Assembly: GCF_000020665.1 (NCBI RefSeq)
Contig: NC_011071.1
Coordinates: forward strand, 2,284,501 to 2,348,500
Reading direction: 5' to 3'
Length of the DNA stretch: 64,000 nt
DNA from: Stenotrophomonas maltophilia R551-3
Lineage (GTDB): Bacteria; Pseudomonadota; Gammaproteobacteria; Xanthomonadales; Xanthomonadaceae
How positions within the stretch are numbered: the stretch's first letter is position 1; every line of letters begins with the position of its first letter. The translations under genes and the position numbers were made by a program. Below, piece by piece: positions 35,366 through 44,421 of this stretch. Below the pieces are notes generated by a model, which was given only the letters and a program-made list of their open reading frames with translations, had not been told where the DNA came from and did no database searches.

Positions 35366-36805
35366 ATGCGCATTCGCTCGACTCACCAACCAGGATCCAG
35401 TTGTTTCATCGCGACGTGCCTGACCACTGGTCTGGCACTCTGCCTGACCACTCAGCCAGCGTCTGCGGCAAGCTGGCTGGTTCACGACATGGCCGAATTT
35501 GCGACGGCTTCGGCATCCCTGCAGCCAGGGGATGAAATCGTGCTGGCGGATGGCACCTGGACCGACGCCCGCCTCCTGCTGAAAGGCCAAGGCACGGACG
35601 CAGCACCGATCGTGCTGCGTGCGCAGACCCCGGGCAACGTGATCCTCAGCGGGCGCTCCGACCTGCGCCTGGCCGGCCGCTACCTGCAGGTGTCCAATCT
35701 GGTGTTCCGCAACGGCTACGCACCCGGCGACGCGGTGGTGGCGTTCCGCGAATCCAGCAAGGCGGTCGCCAGCAGCAGCCGCGTCACCGGCCTGGTGATC
35801 GACGACTACACCAACCCCGATGCCAGCGACCAGGACTACTGGGTTTCCTTCTATGGCAGCCACAACCGCCTCGACCACAGCCAGCTGCGCGGCAAGACCA
35901 ATGCCGGCCCCACCGTGGTGGTGGTGCGCGATGCCACCCAGGGCCTGGACAACCAGCACCGTATCGATCACAACTGGTTCGGGCCGCGCCCGGCACTGGG
36001 CGTCAACGGTGGCGAAACGATACGCGTCGGCACCAGTGATAGCTCACTGAGCGACTCCAACAGTACGGTGGAGAACAACTGGTTCGAAGGCTGCGACGGC
36101 GAGACCGAGATCATCAGCAACAAGTCCGGCGGCAATACCTACCGCGGCAACGTGTTCTACCGTTCGGCCGGCGCGCTCACGCTACGCCATGGCAACGGCA
36201 ACCGGGTGATCGACAACGTGTTCCTGGGCGACGACAAGGCCGGCACCGGCGGCGTGCGCATCATCAATGCCGACCAGACCGTCAGCAACAATTACTTCGA
36301 ACGATTGGCCGGCTCCAGCAACCGTTCCGCGCTGGCGGTGATGGACGCGCAGGCCGATCCGCCGCTGTCCGGCTATGCGCCGGTGGTGAATGCCACGATC
36401 AGCCGCAATACCTTCGTGGATGTGGCGAAGATCAGTTTCGGCGTGGGCCATGACGAGGCCAAGGGCATCGTGGTGGCCGCGAGCAACAGTCGCTTCACCG
36501 GCAACCTGATCGTCAACCGCACCAGCAGGAACCCGCCCGATGCCGCCAGTTCGCTGGCCGGCATCAGCTTCAGCGGCAACCTGCAGTCGCCGCAGGCCAG
36601 CCCGGTGTTCCCCGGCGGTATCGAAGGCCGTGCGGTCACCCTGCAGCAGTCCGCCAATGAGTTGTGGGTACCTGCGCCCGCCCTGCCCACTGTCGGCGCC
36701 GATCCCGGCCTGGCGATGACGGCGCGCACAGCAACCGGCGTGGACTGGTATCCCAAGGTGGGCGAGGTTGCCCTGTCACGCACCAGCACCGGAGTCGATC
36801 GATGA
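35366..36805 (+). CDS. PL6 alginate lyase
   Basis: 479 residues with a signal peptide (CLTTGLALCLTTQPASA). Right-handed parallel beta-helix lyase of family PL6: the catalytic Lys sits in IISNKSGGNTYRGNVF and the catalytic Arg in ALTLRHGNGNRV, both as in known PL6 enzymes. It cleaves alginate by beta-elimination in the periplasm or outside. The start ATG at 35366 follows GGAAGG; upstream in-frame ATGs would extend into the operator region. First gene of the lyase operon; its stop overlaps the PL17 start (ATGA). Confidence 0.9.
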   Translation: MRIRSTHQPGSSCFIATCLTTGLALCLTTQPASAASWLVHDMAEFATASASLQPGDEIVLADGTWTDARLLLKGQGTDAAPIVLRAQTPGNVILSGRSDLRLAGRYLQVSNLVFRNGYAPGDAVVAFRESSKAVASSSRVTGLVIDDYTNPDASDQDYWVSFYGSHNRLDHSQLRGKTNAGPTVVVVRDATQGLDNQHRIDHNWFGPRPALGVNGGETIRVGTSDSSLSDSNSTVENNWFEGCDGETEIISNKSGGNTYRGNVFYRSAGALTLRHGNGNRVIDNVFLGDDKAGTGGVRIINADQTVSNNYFERLAGSSNRSALAVMDAQADPPLSGYAPVVNATISRNTFVDVAKISFGVGHDEAKGIVVAASNSRFTGNLIVNRTSRNPPDAASSLAGISFSGNLQSPQASPVFPGGIEGRAVTLQQSANELWVPAPALPTVGADPGLAMTARTATGVDWYPKVGEVALSRTSTGVDR

Positions 36806-39036
36806 GGTTGCAACCGCTGTCCGTTTCCCTGGTCCTGGCCCTGGCCGTTCCGTTCGCCCTGCTTCCCGCAGCGCCGCTGCTGGCGGCACCCGCCGCAGCC
36901 ACTCGCCAGGCCGATACCGAACCAGTGCTGGTGACTGCCACGCAATGGCAGCAGATGGCCAGCGAAGGTAGCCGTTACCCGTGGTTTGCCAAGGAACAGG
37001 CACGCACGCAGAAGACCCTGCAGAAGATGATGAAGGCAGGTATCGACGTGCCGGTGCCCAAGGACAAAGGCGGCGGCCGCACCCATGAACAGCACAAGCG
37101 CAACTACCAGGCACTGCTGGCGGCCGGCACGCTGTACCGGCTGACCGGCGACAAGGCTTATGCTGATTACGCGCGTGACATGCTGCTGCAGTACGCCAAG
37201 CTCTACCCCACGCTTGGGCCGCATCCGGAAGGCCGCGGGCAGATTCCCGGCCGCGTGTTCTGGCAGGTACTGAACGATTCGGTGTGGCTGGTCAACGCCA
37301 TCCAAGGCTATGACGCGATCCGTGATGCGCTGTCTGCCGAGGACCGCAACACCATCGAATCGAAGGTGTTGCGGCCGATGGCGGAGTTCCTGGTGAGCGA
37401 ACCGAAGAACTACGACCAGATCCACAACCATGCGACCTGGGCGGTAGCTGCGACCGGCATGACCGGCTACGTGCTGCGCGACCCGGAGCTGGTGGAGAAA
37501 TCCCTGCGTGGCAGCCAGAAGAACGACCAGTTCGGCTTCCTGCGCCAGATCGACCTGCTGTTCTCGCCCGATGGCTATTACGAGGAAGGCCCCTACTACC
37601 AGCGCTATGCGTTGGCGCCGTTCCTGCTGTTCGCCAACGCCATCGAGCGCAACGAGCCGCAGCGGAAGATCTTCCAGCGTCGCGATGGCGTACTGCTGAA
37701 GGCCGTGGACGTGTTGGTGCAGACCAGCTACGGCGGTCTGCTCTTCCCGATCAACGACGCCATCCTCGACAAAGGCATCGATACCGAGGAACTGGTGGCT
37801 GGCATCGGCATTGCTTACGCACGCACCGGTGACGACCGCCTGTTGTCGGTGGCCCAGCAGCAGAAACGCCTGCTGTTGTCCCCCGAGGGACTGCAGGTGG
37901 CGCAGGCACTGGCCGCCAACAAGGCCAAGCCCTTCGATTACCGTCCGATGCTGCTGCGCGATGGCCCGGACGGCGACCGCGGTGGCCTGGCGATCCTGCG
38001 CATGAACGGCGAACGCGGCCAGGCGCTGGTGCAGAAGGACACGATGCAGGGCATGGGCCATGGCCACTTCGACAAACTCAACTGGCTGTTCTACGACAAC
38101 GGCAATCCGGTGGTGACCGACTACGGCGCTGCCCGCTTCCTCAACGTGGAAGCCAAGCGGGGTGGCATCTACCTGGCCGAGAACCGCAGCTGGGCCAAAC
38201 AGACCGTGGCCCACAACACCCTGGTGGTGGACGAACAGAGCCACTTCAAGGGCGACTGGAAGCGCGGCGAGGAGCATGCCCCGCAGGTGCGCTTCTTCCA
38301 GGCCGATGCCGATACCCAGGTTGCCTCGGCGACCATGCGCGATGCCTACCCCGGCGTGGTGTTCACCCGCACCCAGGCGCTGCTGCGCCACCCCGACCTG
38401 GGCCTGCCGGTGGTGCTGGACCTGCTGCAGGTGCACGGCGACAAGGCCGCGCGCTACGACCTGCCGCTGCACTTCAACGGCCACATCGTCACCACCGGCT
38501 TCGAGGCAGAACACTTCCCCACCCAGCGCCCGGTGCTGGGCAAGGACAACGGCTACCAGCACCTGTGGCTGGATGCACGCAGCACGCCCGGCAGCGAATC
38601 GCGTTCCCTGGCGTGGCTGCTGGATGGGCGCTTCTACACCTACCGCTTCGGCAGCAGTGCGCCGGCACAGGCGCTGCTGGTGGAAAGTGGTGCCAACGAT
38701 CCCGAGTTCAACCTGCGCCGTGAACCGGCCCTGCTGCAGCGCGTGGAAGGCCAGAAGGACGTGACCTTCTTCAGTGTGCTGGAGCCGCATGGCGAGTACA
38801 ACGGCACCGCCGAGTACGTGCACGGCGCGGACAGCCGCATCAAGGACATCGTGCGCAGCCGGGGCAGCGATGCAGAGGTGATCGAACTGCGCCTGGCCAG
38901 CGGTGCACGCATCGCCCTCGGCGTGGCCGACGACAGCAGCGCCAAGGGCGAGCACAGCGTGACCGTGGACGGCCATGCCTACCGCTGGAGCGGCAGCCAT
39001 GCACGCATGGACCGCAGCAAGGGTGACGGAAAATGA
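36802..39036 (+). CDS. PL17 oligoalginate lyase
   Basis: 744 residues with a signal peptide (LSVSLVLALAVPFALLPAAPLLA). N-terminal alpha/alpha toroid with IHNHATWAVAATGMTGY (Asn-His active-site pair), then a heparinase II/III-like beta-sandwich (GMGHGHFDKLNWLFYDNGNPVVTDYG). PL17 enzymes are exolytic and release the monomer DEH from alginate oligomers. Coupled by 4-base overlaps to PL6 before it and the MFS gene after it. Confidence 0.9.
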   Translation: MRLQPLSVSLVLALAVPFALLPAAPLLAAPAAATRQADTEPVLVTATQWQQMASEGSRYPWFAKEQARTQKTLQKMMKAGIDVPVPKDKGGGRTHEQHKRNYQALLAAGTLYRLTGDKAYADYARDMLLQYAKLYPTLGPHPEGRGQIPGRVFWQVLNDSVWLVNAIQGYDAIRDALSAEDRNTIESKVLRPMAEFLVSEPKNYDQIHNHATWAVAATGMTGYVLRDPELVEKSLRGSQKNDQFGFLRQIDLLFSPDGYYEEGPYYQRYALAPFLLFANAIERNEPQRKIFQRRDGVLLKAVDVLVQTSYGGLLFPINDAILDKGIDTEELVAGIGIAYARTGDDRLLSVAQQQKRLLLSPEGLQVAQALAANKAKPFDYRPMLLRDGPDGDRGGLAILRMNGERGQALVQKDTMQGMGHGHFDKLNWLFYDNGNPVVTDYGAARFLNVEAKRGGIYLAENRSWAKQTVAHNTLVVDEQSHFKGDWKRGEEHAPQVRFFQADADTQVASATMRDAYPGVVFTRTQALLRHPDLGLPVVLDLLQVHGDKAARYDLPLHFNGHIVTTGFEAEHFPTQRPVLGKDNGYQHLWLDARSTPGSESRSLAWLLDGRFYTYRFGSSAPAQALLVESGANDPEFNLRREPALLQRVEGQKDVTFFSVLEPHGEYNGTAEYVHGADSRIKDIVRSRGSDAEVIELRLASGARIALGVADDSSAKGEHSVTVDGHAYRWSGSHARMDRSKGDGK

Positions 39037-40337
39037 ACGGCCCTGCCGTGGTGGCCAACCTGCGCAAGGTGCCGGTGCGTTCAGCAGTGCGCTGGTTGAT
39101 CGTGGGCCTGATCGCCGTCGCTACGGTCATCAACTACATCGACCGCAATGCACTGGCGGTGATGTGGCCGGAAATCGCCAGGGAAGTAGGCGCGACCAAG
39201 GACGACTATGCCCTGCTGGTAACGGTGTTCATGCTGTTCTACGCCGCCGGCCAGTTCCTGTTCGGGCGCCTGTTCGACATGATCGGCACGCGGCTGGGTT
39301 TCGCGCTGTCGATCAGCGTGTGGTCGATCTCCATCGCGCTGCATGCGGTCACCCACTCCATCCTGTCCTTCAGCCTGGTGCGCGCGATGCTGGGCATCAG
39401 CGAGGCAGGCGCATGGCCAGGCGCGGTCAAGGCCAATGCCGAATGGTTCCCGGCGCGCGAGCGCGCACTGGCACAAGGCGTGTTCAATGCAGGCGCATCG
39501 GTCGGCGCGATCATTTCCGCACCGGCCATCGCCGGCCTGTATCTGTGGCTGGGCTGGCGCGGCACCTTCGTGTTGGTTGGTGCCATCGGCTTTCTGTGGT
39601 TGCTGCCGTGGCTGTTTGTCTACCGCGCCGGGCCGGACAAGCATCCGTGGGTGAGCGATGCGGAGCGGCGCCTGATCCAGGAAGACCAGGCCGGTCAACA
39701 GACGGAGGCGGCTCCGAAAGCCAGCGTGCGCGAGCTGCTGGCCCATCGCCAGAGCTGGGGCATGCTCGCCTGCCGCTTCCTGCTGGATCCCATCTGGTGG
39801 CTGTTCGTGTCCTGGCTGCCGATCTACCTGGCTGAAACGTTCGGCTTCGACATCAAGCAGATCGGACTGTTCGCCTGGGTACCCTTCGTCGGCGCGATGC
39901 TGGGCAGCCTCAGTGGTGGCTGGCTGTCGGGTCGCATGATCCGCGCCGGGCACAGCGTGGACCGCGCCCGCAAGCTGGCCATCACGCTGGGCTGCGTGAT
40001 CATGGCCCCTGCCCTGCTGGGTGCTGTGCTGGCCAACCAGCCGCTGCTGGCGGTGCTGGCGATCGCTGCGGTGCTGTTCGGATTCCAGGTGGCCATCGGC
40101 AACATCCAGACCCTGCCCGGCGACCTGTTCGACGGCCGTTCGGTGGGCACGCTGGCGGGCCTGGGTGGCCTGGCGGCGGTCGCCGGCACCTTGATCACCA
40201 CCTGGCTGGTGCCGGTGCTGACCCGCCACTCCTATGCCCCGATCTTCATCCTCGTCGCCGCGCTGGTGCCGCTGTCGCTGGCTGCACTGTGGTGGTGGAC
40301 CGGGCCGATCCACAAGCTCGACCGTCGCGGCGGCTGA
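39033..40337 (+). CDS. MFS transporter for DEH/hexuronate
   Basis: 434 residues, 12 membrane segments, anion:cation symporter group (hexuronate/galactonate type): VINYIDRNALAVMWPEI start, LGISEAGAWPGAVKANAEWFP, and the central loop to about residue 240. It moves the unsaturated uronate produced by PL17 from periplasm to cytoplasm. ATG at 39033 overlaps the PL17 stop, so it is the third gene of the operon. Confidence 0.87.
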   Translation: MNGPAVVANLRKVPVRSAVRWLIVGLIAVATVINYIDRNALAVMWPEIAREVGATKDDYALLVTVFMLFYAAGQFLFGRLFDMIGTRLGFALSISVWSISIALHAVTHSILSFSLVRAMLGISEAGAWPGAVKANAEWFPARERALAQGVFNAGASVGAIISAPAIAGLYLWLGWRGTFVLVGAIGFLWLLPWLFVYRAGPDKHPWVSDAERRLIQEDQAGQQTEAAPKASVRELLAHRQSWGMLACRFLLDPIWWLFVSWLPIYLAETFGFDIKQIGLFAWVPFVGAMLGSLSGGWLSGRMIRAGHSVDRARKLAITLGCVIMAPALLGAVLANQPLLAVLAIAAVLFGFQVAIGNIQTLPGDLFDGRSVGTLAGLGGLAAVAGTLITTWLVPVLTRHSYAPIFILVAALVPLSLAALWWWTGPIHKLDRRGG

Positions 40338-40397
40338 GCCTGGCCCTCCTTCTCTTCCAAGTACATCCATTCCCCCGCAAACCAAGGAGTTTTCCGC

Positions 40398-41150
40398 ATG
40401 TCGTTCCAGGACAAGGTGGCCATTGTCACCGGCGGTGGCCGCGATATCGGCCGCGCCGTCTCGATCAAGCTGGCCGCTGCAGGCGCCCGTGTCTGCCTCA
40501 ATTACGCCAATGACGAAGCCAGTGCACTGGAGACGCTGGCGATGATCGAGGCTGCCGGCGGCCAGGCTATCGCCCATCGCGCCGATGTCACCGATGCCGC
40601 TGCAGTGGCCGGCCTGGTAGCTGCAGCACAGGCGGCGTTCGGCCAGCGCATCGACCTGCTGGTGAACGTGGCCGGTGGCATGGTGCAGCGTCGCCCGCTG
40701 GCCGACATCGACCCGGCGTTCTTCCACGCCGTGATGGACCTGAATCTGACCTCGACCTACCTGACCACGCACGCGGTGGTGCCGCACATGCGCGACGGCG
40801 CGGCCATCGTCAACTTCGCCTCGCAGGCAGGTCGTGATGGCGGTGGCCCGGGCGCATCGATCTACGCCACCGCCAAGGCGGCAGTGATGACCTTCACCCG
40901 TGCCATGGCCAAGGAGCTGGGGCCGAAGGGCATCCGCGTGAATGCACTGTGCTGCGGCATGATCGCCACCCGCTTCCATGATGAGTTCACCAAGCCGGAA
41001 GTGCGCACCGCGGTGGCGGGCGCCACCCCGCTGCGCCGCCAGGGTCTGCCAGAAGAAGCGGCGGATGCGGCGGTCTACCTGGCGTCGGATGCGGCGGCGT
41101 TCATCACCGGTGCGAATCTGGATGTCAACGGCGGCACCTACTTCTCCTGA
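40398..41150 (+). CDS. SDR-family DEH reductase
   Basis: 250-residue classical short-chain dehydrogenase: cofactor motif TGGGRDIGRAV, catalytic Ser in NFASQAG, Tyr-Lys in YATAKAAV, NVAGG after strand four. In alginate loci this position is held by the NAD(P)H-dependent reductase that turns DEH (4-deoxy-L-erythro-5-hexoseulose uronate) into 2-keto-3-deoxygluconate, the substrate of the kinase two genes on. AAGGAG precedes the ATG. The substrate is inferred from context. Confidence 0.85.
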   Translation: MSFQDKVAIVTGGGRDIGRAVSIKLAAAGARVCLNYANDEASALETLAMIEAAGGQAIAHRADVTDAAAVAGLVAAAQAAFGQRIDLLVNVAGGMVQRRPLADIDPAFFHAVMDLNLTSTYLTTHAVVPHMRDGAAIVNFASQAGRDGGGPGASIYATAKAAVMTFTRAMAKELGPKGIRVNALCCGMIATRFHDEFTKPEVRTAVAGATPLRRQGLPEEAADAAVYLASDAAAFITGANLDVNGGTYFS

Positions 41151-41171
41151 TACCTGACCGGACTCCTGCCC

Positions 41172-42359
41172 ATGCAGCGCTGGACACTTCTGCTTTCATT
41201 GACACTCTGTTCCGTCATGACCGCCCCCGCCGCATGGGCGGCGCCGGTCTGGGTCACCGCATGGACCGCGTCACCGGCGCCCGACCGCAGGGACGGAACG
41301 CCCGAGGCCCCCGTACAGTTCGCCGCGCAGACCGTGCGCCAGGACATGCGCATCGGCAGCCGTGGCGACGCGTTGCGGCTGCGCATCAGCAACGAACTCG
41401 GCACGGCGCCGTTACGGGTCGAGGACCTGCGCGCAGGAGTGAAAAACGGCGATTCCGCCCCTCTGCCGGTAACGGTGGATGGCCGCGCGGTCATCGAGGT
41501 GCCGGTGGGTGCCGCGCTGCTGAGCGACCCGGTACCGATGCCGGTGGCGGCGCTGCAGGAGATCAGCGTAACGGCCTACTTCCCGCAGCCTACCCATCCC
41601 GCCGTGCGCCGCACCGAAGTGCGGGTAGCGGACGGCAGGCAGACATCGGTTGCCGACAGCGTGCGGCTGAGCTACCAGCAGAACGTGTTCTCGGCGGTGA
41701 TGGTGCAGCGCGCTGATCGTCCCCAGGTGATCGTGGCACTCGGCGATTCCATCACGGAAGGTGCCACCGCCCGTCGCGGAACCTTCAACCAGTGGCCGGA
41801 GCGATTGGCGCAGCGCCTGCAGCAAGCCTGCCCGAACCGGTTCGTGGTACTCAATCAGGGCATCAGCGGCAACAAGCTGCTTGACCATGGCCGCAGCCAC
41901 AGCGCCCTGTCACGATTGGATCGCGATGTGATCGCGGTGGCCGATGCCGATCAGGTCATCCTGTTCGAGGGCATCAATGACATCCGCCACGGTGGTGACA
42001 CGCAGCCGCTGCCTGGACGCAGTGCGGCGGACATGCTGCTGGGCTATCAGCAGGTTGCAGCGCGACTGCATGCGCACGGCATCCGCGCCTGGCTGGGTAC
42101 GTTGACCCCATTCGGTGGTTCCGAGCGCTACGAGCCCGTGTCCGCAGCGACCCGCACCTCGATCAACCAGTGGGCACGCGGTGGGAAGACCGGGTTCGAT
42201 GGCATCATCGATTTCGATGCCGCGCTGCGTGACCCGAAGGCCGTGGAATCGTTGCCCAACGACATCACCCGCGACCACCTGCACCCCAATGACGAAGGCT
42301 ACCGGCGCATGGCCGATGCCATCGATCTGCGCATGCTGGGCTGCACCCCCACCGAATGA
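41172..42359 (+). CDS. secreted SGNH/GDSL esterase in the alginate operon
   Basis: 395 residues with a signal peptide ending TAPAAWAA. An N-terminal beta-sandwich (QDMRIGSRGDALRLRISNELG) is followed by an SGNH hydrolase: block I VALGDSITEG, Gly in SGNKLLDHG, block III GINDI, and Asp/His in DHLHPNDEGY. It is secreted and sits between reductase and kinase, which suggests removal of O-acetyl groups from alginate; only bacterial alginate is acetylated. That substrate is inference; other ester substrates are possible. Confidence 0.82.
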   Translation: MQRWTLLLSLTLCSVMTAPAAWAAPVWVTAWTASPAPDRRDGTPEAPVQFAAQTVRQDMRIGSRGDALRLRISNELGTAPLRVEDLRAGVKNGDSAPLPVTVDGRAVIEVPVGAALLSDPVPMPVAALQEISVTAYFPQPTHPAVRRTEVRVADGRQTSVADSVRLSYQQNVFSAVMVQRADRPQVIVALGDSITEGATARRGTFNQWPERLAQRLQQACPNRFVVLNQGISGNKLLDHGRSHSALSRLDRDVIAVADADQVILFEGINDIRHGGDTQPLPGRSAADMLLGYQQVAARLHAHGIRAWLGTLTPFGGSERYEPVSAATRTSINQWARGGKTGFDGIIDFDAALRDPKAVESLPNDITRDHLHPNDEGYRRMADAIDLRMLGCTPTE

Positions 42360-42369
42360 GAGAGAACCG

Positions 42370-43389
42370 ATGAGCCGCGTCGTTTGTTTCGGTGAACTGC
42401 TGCTGCGCCTTGGCGCACCCGGTCGTGAACTGCTGCTGCAGACACCGCAGCTGCAGGTCCACGTGGGGGGCGCCGAGGCCAATGTGGCGGTCTCACTGGC
42501 CTGTTTCGGCCACGATGTGCAGATGGTCAGTACGGTGCCCGGCAACGCGCTGGGCCGGCATGCCGTGGCCGAGCTGCGGCGGCATGGTGTGGGCGTGGCA
42601 GGTCTGCGTGAAGTCGACCGAGACCGCATGGGCCTGTATTTCCTGGCCACCGGCGCGCTGCAGCGCGCCAGTGAAGTGGTGTATGACCGGGCAGGTTCGG
42701 CATTCGCCAACACTGCACTTGCCGACCATGACTGGCCAACGCTGTTGCGTGATGCGCAGTGGCTGCACCTTTCCGGCGTCAGTCCGGCGCTGGGCGCCAA
42801 TGTGGCCGAATCCGTCTTGAGCGCTGCACGGGCCGCACGCAGGTCAGGCGTGCGTGTGTCCTTCGACGGCAACTACCGACCTTCGCTCTGGCAGCGTTGG
42901 GGCGGCAACGCCGCCGCCATCCTGCGGGAGCTGTTCGCCGAAGCGGATATCGTCTTTGCCGATCATCGCGATATTGAACTGGTGCTGGGACTGCGCTTCG
43001 CTCAGGACACCCCCATCGCGCGCACGTCGGCCGCTGCAGCGGCCGCGTTTGCCGCGTTCCCGCAGCTGCAGTGGCTGGCCTGCACCCAGCGCGAGCTGGT
43101 CAGTGCCGACCATCACGTACTGGGCGCACTGCTGCTGGGGCGCGACGGCACCCGCGCACAGGCACCCTCGCGACCACTGCCCGGCATCGTTGACAGGATT
43201 GGTGGCGGCGATGCATTTGCGGCCGGCATCCTGCATGGCCTGGTGTCTGGGTTCGATGCAGAGAGCACCGTCCGTTTCGGTCTGGCCGCAGGCGCATTGA
43301 AGCACTCCATTCCCGGGGACTTCAGTCCCGTGCGCGAGGCCGAGGTCCGGGCGCTGCTGGAGAGCGAGCAGTTCGACGTCCGGCGCTGA
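42370..43389 (+). CDS. kdgK: 2-keto-3-deoxygluconate kinase
   Basis: 339-residue PfkB/ribokinase-family sugar kinase. N-terminal motif VGGAEANVAVSLACFG and C-terminal signature with the catalytic Asp, IVDRIGGGDAFAAG. KDG kinases make KDPG, which is split by the Entner-Doudoroff aldolase (not in this window). The start at 42370 is 10 bases after the esterase gene. It ends the alginate operon; the next gene converges after 17 bases. Confidence 0.85.
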   Translation: MSRVVCFGELLLRLGAPGRELLLQTPQLQVHVGGAEANVAVSLACFGHDVQMVSTVPGNALGRHAVAELRRHGVGVAGLREVDRDRMGLYFLATGALQRASEVVYDRAGSAFANTALADHDWPTLLRDAQWLHLSGVSPALGANVAESVLSAARAARRSGVRVSFDGNYRPSLWQRWGGNAAAILRELFAEADIVFADHRDIELVLGLRFAQDTPIARTSAAAAAAFAAFPQLQWLACTQRELVSADHHVLGALLLGRDGTRAQAPSRPLPGIVDRIGGGDAFAAGILHGLVSGFDAESTVRFGLAAGALKHSIPGDFSPVREAEVRALLESEQFDVRR

Positions 43390-43406
43390 TCGGACCGGTA
43401 GCCCGA

Positions 43407-44300
43407 TTACTCTGCAGTCCGCGCCGCAGTGCCCTGATTGAGCCGAAGGTAGACGCTGCCGGTGCGGGTATCGAGCAGGAGATTGAACTGCTGCAGCGCC
43501 TCGCTGCCAAGAATTCCTTCACCGCCGGAGCCATCGTCATCAAGGGTGATCGAGGCCTTGGCATCTTTCAGCTGCAGGCTTGAAATGGTCGCCACAGGCA
43601 CGCGCACGTCCACCGCCCTGATCCTGCGGCCCGCGCTGCCGCTGAACTGTGATGTTCCCAACCGCTCCGGGAACGCCGCCTGCAGATCATGGGTAGCACC
43701 GAATGCATAGGCCAGATCGATGCTGCCATTGCTGCCCGTGTCCAGTGCAAGCCAAGGCATGAAGGTACGACTGCCGTTGCTGAGCGCTACCTGGATGGCC
43801 GGGGTATTGTCGATCCAGCGCACGTTGGCCCTGACATACCCGACGAGTTCGGGAAGATCGTCATGCACGCGCAGCACGCTGCGGTCGTAGTCGATCTCCA
43901 GAACACTTCCCAGGAAGAAGGTCCAGCCCAGCACCGCATCGAAGGGTCTCCCCTGGTAGTTGATCACTACGGCTCCCATCGGTCGTCGCATGGCGCCGAT
44001 CTGGACGGAGTTATGCGTGCTGTAGTCTAGAAAAGTCACTCCGTCGGAGCCGGTATTCTCGCTCTGGTCGTCAATGACCAGCTTTGCATCCCGTTGAACG
44101 TGCTTGGCAACCGCCAGCGCCGATGCGCCGGTATCGATGAGGAAGCGAAGCGGGCGCGAACCGTTGATTGAGCCTTCAACGTAGATCCGATGGTCTTTGC
44201 CCAGTTCGAAGGGAATCTCGGTGACCGCAGCGCTGGCCGTGAGCGGCCCCAGCAGGATCAGCACCATGCATCGGAATGCTGCGCGAGGAATTGCATGCAT
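43407..44300 (-). CDS. secreted retropepsin-like aspartic protease
   Basis: 297 residues from the ATG at 44300 (AAGGAGCC upstream), with a signal peptide (CMVLILLGPLTASA). It has two aspartic protease half-domains: LIDTGASALAV near residue 50 and LALDTGSNGSID near residue 165, each followed by the typical LG...G loop (AVLGWTFF; GILGSEALQQFN). Both lobes are in one chain, unlike single-lobe bacterial retropepsins. It is periplasmic or secreted, and the target is unknown. The gene is monocistronic. Confidence 0.75.
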   Translation of the reverse strand: MHAIPRAAFRCMVLILLGPLTASAAVTEIPFELGKDHRIYVEGSINGSRPLRFLIDTGASALAVAKHVQRDAKLVIDDQSENTGSDGVTFLDYSTHNSVQIGAMRRPMGAVVINYQGRPFDAVLGWTFFLGSVLEIDYDRSVLRVHDDLPELVGYVRANVRWIDNTPAIQVALSNGSRTFMPWLALDTGSNGSIDLAYAFGATHDLQAAFPERLGTSQFSGSAGRRIRAVDVRVPVATISSLQLKDAKASITLDDDGSGGEGILGSEALQQFNLLLDTRTGSVYLRLNQGTAARTAE

Positions 44301-44421
44301 TGAGAGGCTCCTTCCCAAAGCGTGGCGCAGCGGGCGCTGTGCCCATCGCAGCTTGGATGCAGATACCGATGAAAAGGTTTAACGCTCCTGTGCAGTTGAT
44401 TACCGAGCCGTCAGGCCCGGA

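Noticed and set aside
36373..39000. 875-residue antisense frame over the PL6/PL17 genes
   Set aside because: It spans two lyase genes with intact catalytic motifs on the other strand and has no ribosome site or domain of its own.
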